Shown here: positions 61,822-64,000 of the stretch, piece by piece | Numbering within the stretch: position 1 is the first letter of the stretch | Layout: every line of letters starts with the position of its first letter | Assembly: GCF_024753145.1 (NCBI RefSeq) | Contig: NZ_JANUGU010000009.1 | Coordinates: 1 to 64,000, forward strand | Origin: Massilia terrae | Lineage (GTDB): Bacteria; Pseudomonadota; Gammaproteobacteria; Burkholderiales; Burkholderiaceae_D | Direction: 5' to 3' | Length of the DNA: 64,000 bases | The notes under the pieces: model-generated | The model's database searches: none | What the model saw: only the letters and a program-made list of their open reading frames with translations | Told to the model about the DNA's origin: nothing | Made by a program: the position numbers and the translations under genes

Positions 61822-61876
61822 CGGCCCGACGAGGAAACACGGCAGCCGACTGTGATGTAATGTAATTATCCATTCT

Positions 61877-63841
61877 ATGCAGACGGTCGAACGCATGAAC
61901 CACGCAACGCCCCGGCGCGCTGCCGGCACTCCTTCCCTGGTCGTCACCTTGCACCGATGGATCGGCCTGGGCGCAGGGCTGCTGCTGATCGTCGTTGCGC
62001 TGAGCGGCGCCGCCATGGTGTTCCGACCCGAGCTCGAGCCGATCGTCAGCGCCCGACTGTGGCGCGCGCCCGTGTGCACCGGTGTCCGGCCGCTGTCGGC
62101 GCTGGTCGCCGCGGCCCGCGCCGCCAACCCCGGCGCCGGAACACTGACGGCGATCCGCATGTTGAGCGAGCGCGGGACCAGCGTGCGCATCAAATTCAGC
62201 GATGGGCGCTGGGTGTACGTCGATGCGTGCAACGGCCGCGTGCTCGGGATCCAGCATGCCTACGGCGGACCGTTCGGCACGCTCGAATGGATTCACACCT
62301 TCGGCACCGGGTCGATCGGCGCCGTCGTCGCCGGCAGCGTCGCCGGCGCTGCGCTGGTGCTGGCGCTGGCCGGCTTGCTGGCTTGGCGCCCTTCTCCACG
62401 GCGCCGCGCCGGCCTGGCCGCGGGAGCCCGGCGTCTCGAACTGCATCGCCGGATCGGCCCCTGGAGCGCGCCGGTGCTCGTGCTGGCGGCGCTGACCGGC
62501 CTGCCGCAGGCGCTGCCCGCACCTGCCGTGGGGCCCGCAGTGACGGTCAGCGGCCCCGCCCTGGACCAGGCCTGGTCGCAGCTGGCCGGCACACCCTGGC
62601 AGCAGCTGCAATGGCGGATGCCGCACCGTGCCGGCGCCCCGATCGAGATCGACGTCGCCGCGAACGATGCGCCCCATCCCTATGCCACGGGCTTGCTGCG
62701 GCTGGATGCCGCCAGCGGCGAGCGCATCGGCTACACACCCTACGCCGCCACCGGCATCGGCCACCGCGCCTACGGCTGGGCCCTGGCTCTGCACTACGGC
62801 CTCGCCGGCGGGATCCTGCAGCAGGCGGTGCTGTTCCTGGCCATGCTGACGGTGCCGGTCCTGGCCTGGCTGGGCCTGGCCAGCTTCCTGGCGCGGCGGC
62901 GCGGCGCCTTGACGCTGCGGCTGCGCCGCACGTATCCGGTGGCCGATGGGATCCTGGCGTTCGAATTCACCCATCCGTTGGGACTGCGTCTGCCCGCATG
63001 GACCGCCGGGGCGCACGTGGACGTATTCATCGCGCCCGGCCTGGTGCGCCAGTATTCCCTGTGCGGCGATCCACGTGACCGGCGCCGCTACACCATCGCC
63101 GTTCTGCGCTGCCAGCCTTCGCGTGGCGGATCGCAGGCGATGCATGAAACGCTGCGAAAAGGAAGCCTGGTCAGGATCGGCATGCCGCGCAACCAGTTTG
63201 CGCTGGCGCCGCAGGCACGCCACAACATCCTGGTGGCGGGCGGCATCGGCATCACCCCGATCCTGGCGATGGCCGACGCTCTGGACGTTCGCGGCGAGCG
63301 CTTCGAGCTGCACTACGCCTGCCGCAGCCGGGCGCACGCGGCCTTTCGCGAGCGCATGGCGCGCCTGGGCGAGGTCCATTTGTACTGCAATAACGAGGGG
63401 CGCCCCCTGGACCTCGGCGTCTTGCTGGCCGCGCGCAAGGAAGGCACCCATCTGTACGTGTGCGGACCGGCGGGGCTGACCCACGCGGTGCTGTCCGAAG
63501 CCGCGCGGCTTGGCTGGCCGGCCGAGTGCGTGCATACAGAGCGTTTCAGTCCGGCGGACGATGTGGCGCGGGGTCGTCCCTTCACGCTGCGCATAGCCAG
63601 CAGTGGCCGCCTGGTCGAGGTCCCGGCCGATCGCAGCGCCCTGGCCGCCCTGGCCGATGCCGGCATCATCATCCCGTCCTCTTGCGGCCAAGGCTTGTGC
63701 GGCAGCTGTGTCACCGGTGTGCTCGAAGGGGATCCCGACCACCGCGACCACTGCCTCACACCGGAAGCACGCGCCGCCAACGATTGCTTCACGCCCTGCT
63801 GCTCGCGCGCGCGGGGCGCGGGTCTGGTCCTCGATCTCTAG
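61877..63841 (+). CDS. PepSY membrane domain fused to a phthalate-dioxygenase-reductase-type flavin/[2Fe-2S] module
   Basis: The 654-residue protein has a PepSY-associated transmembrane part (about residues 20-340; LHRWIGLGAGLLLIVVALSG at 25 and a WIHTFGTGSIG helix near 137). A reductase domain follows with the flavin motif RQYSLCGDP near 391 and nucleotide motif AGGIGITPI near 453, and then a plant-type ferredoxin domain with CGQGLCGSC near 602 and a last Cys nearby. PepSY-TM reductases move electrons across the inner membrane, often to ferric siderophores; the PDR-type half adds its own iron-sulfur centre. The start could also be 61895. Confidence 0.85.
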   Translation: MQTVERMNHATPRRAAGTPSLVVTLHRWIGLGAGLLLIVVALSGAAMVFRPELEPIVSARLWRAPVCTGVRPLSALVAAARAANPGAGTLTAIRMLSERGTSVRIKFSDGRWVYVDACNGRVLGIQHAYGGPFGTLEWIHTFGTGSIGAVVAGSVAGAALVLALAGLLAWRPSPRRRAGLAAGARRLELHRRIGPWSAPVLVLAALTGLPQALPAPAVGPAVTVSGPALDQAWSQLAGTPWQQLQWRMPHRAGAPIEIDVAANDAPHPYATGLLRLDAASGERIGYTPYAATGIGHRAYGWALALHYGLAGGILQQAVLFLAMLTVPVLAWLGLASFLARRRGALTLRLRRTYPVADGILAFEFTHPLGLRLPAWTAGAHVDVFIAPGLVRQYSLCGDPRDRRRYTIAVLRCQPSRGGSQAMHETLRKGSLVRIGMPRNQFALAPQARHNILVAGGIGITPILAMADALDVRGERFELHYACRSRAHAAFRERMARLGEVHLYCNNEGRPLDLGVLLAARKEGTHLYVCGPAGLTHAVLSEAARLGWPAECVHTERFSPADDVARGRPFTLRIASSGRLVEVPADRSALAALADAGIIIPSSCGQGLCGSCVTGVLEGDPDHRDHCLTPEARAANDCFTPCCSRARGAGLVLDL

Positions 63842-63942
63842 CGATCGCCTCGATTGGGCAGCCGCCGCGCATGCGAGGCGGCCTACGCACCCAAGCAGCA
63901 GTCCGCGCTGACCTGTGGCGAAGAGCCCCCCCGAGCTCACGA

Positions 63943-64000
63943 ATGAAAGCGCAGCGTATCGCGAAATTGAAGGAACAAATCGACTCACTGGACGCTGCAA
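63943..64000 (+). CDS. Possible start of a further gene, cut by the window end
   Basis: An ATG at 63943 opens a frame (MKAQRIAKLKEQIDSLDAA) that runs off the right edge. There is only a weak ribosome-site candidate upstream. The remaining 100 bp (63842-63942) shows no feature. Too short to identify. Confidence 0.3.
   Translation, partial: MKAQRIAKLKEQIDSLDAA

Noticed and set aside
61754..64000. 748-residue minus-strand frame open to the right edge
   Set aside because: It is antisense to the PepSY/reductase fusion, is Gln/Arg/Ala-rich and has no domain pattern.

Overview
The window is GC-rich, densely coded DNA with the gene style of a soil or plant-associated betaproteobacterium. Oxalobacteraceae (the Massilia/Duganella group) is my best guess from gene content and composition. 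That is an inference, because no rRNA or other marker gene is present. I see no tRNA, rRNA, CRISPR array, insertion sequence, integrase or phage gene. Roughly 54 protein-coding genes are supported, and they read as one long run of transport, catabolism and metal-handling genes.

Layout. (1) 1-2560: the 3' end of a giant repeat-rich RTX adhesin. (2) 2665-8041: a secreted GH28 polygalacturonase beside a sugar-diacid unit made of glycerate kinase, an MFS sugar-acid transporter and a divergent CdaR-type regulator. Pectin breakdown to galacturonate/galactarate and then glycerate would link them. (3) 8012-13005: a secreted amidohydrolase, an MDR oxidoreductase, a cupin/VIT pair and a DUF1624 membrane protein. 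(4) 13423-18132: two convergent units that look metal-related. HupE/UreJ plus an anchored protein face a TonB receptor, a DUF4198 protein and a small periplasmic protein, with a strong bidirectional terminator between them. (5) 18744-27741: a copper-type locus with a His-tailed DMT transporter, a Cys/His-rich small protein, a TolC-like lipoprotein, a Tat-exported multicopper oxidase, CusF-like, CopC and CopD proteins, and a TonB receptor.

(6) 27880-61821: a catabolic island of about 34 kb that I take to be the most interesting part. Its left third (27880-38707, minus strand) has aspartase, an outer-membrane protein, glyoxylate/hydroxypyruvate reductase, a bicupin, a Tat-exported ABC substrate-binding protein, an ornithine-cyclodeaminase-family enzyme, an ALDH, an aspartoacylase-family deacylase and a D-threonine-aldolase-family enzyme, with a divergent LysR regulator. 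The middle (39775-43418) is an overlapping operon of a HAD hydrolase, a hydroxylysine-kinase-like kinase, a phospho-lyase-like PLP enzyme and an Lrp/AsnC regulator. Next (43652-52099) is an operon with a HAD paralogue, a PuuB-like oxidase, a dipeptide/opine-type ABC transporter and a three-subunit HcnABC/opine-oxidase-like dehydrogenase. The right third (52286-61821) has a second ALDH, two tandem GNATs, an omega-transaminase, a second Lrp/AsnC, a TtuC-like dehydrogenase, a succinate-semialdehyde-type dehydrogenase and a second deacylase.

Many families occur twice in the island (HAD, ALDH, deacylase, GNAT, Lrp/AsnC, class III PLP enzyme, FAD oxidase). The best reading is import and stepwise oxidation of an amine, amino alcohol or modified amino acid through phosphorylated and aldehyde intermediates. 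The actual substrate cannot be read from sequence. (7) 61877-63841: a fusion of a PepSY membrane domain with a phthalate-dioxygenase-reductase-type flavin and [2Fe-2S] module.
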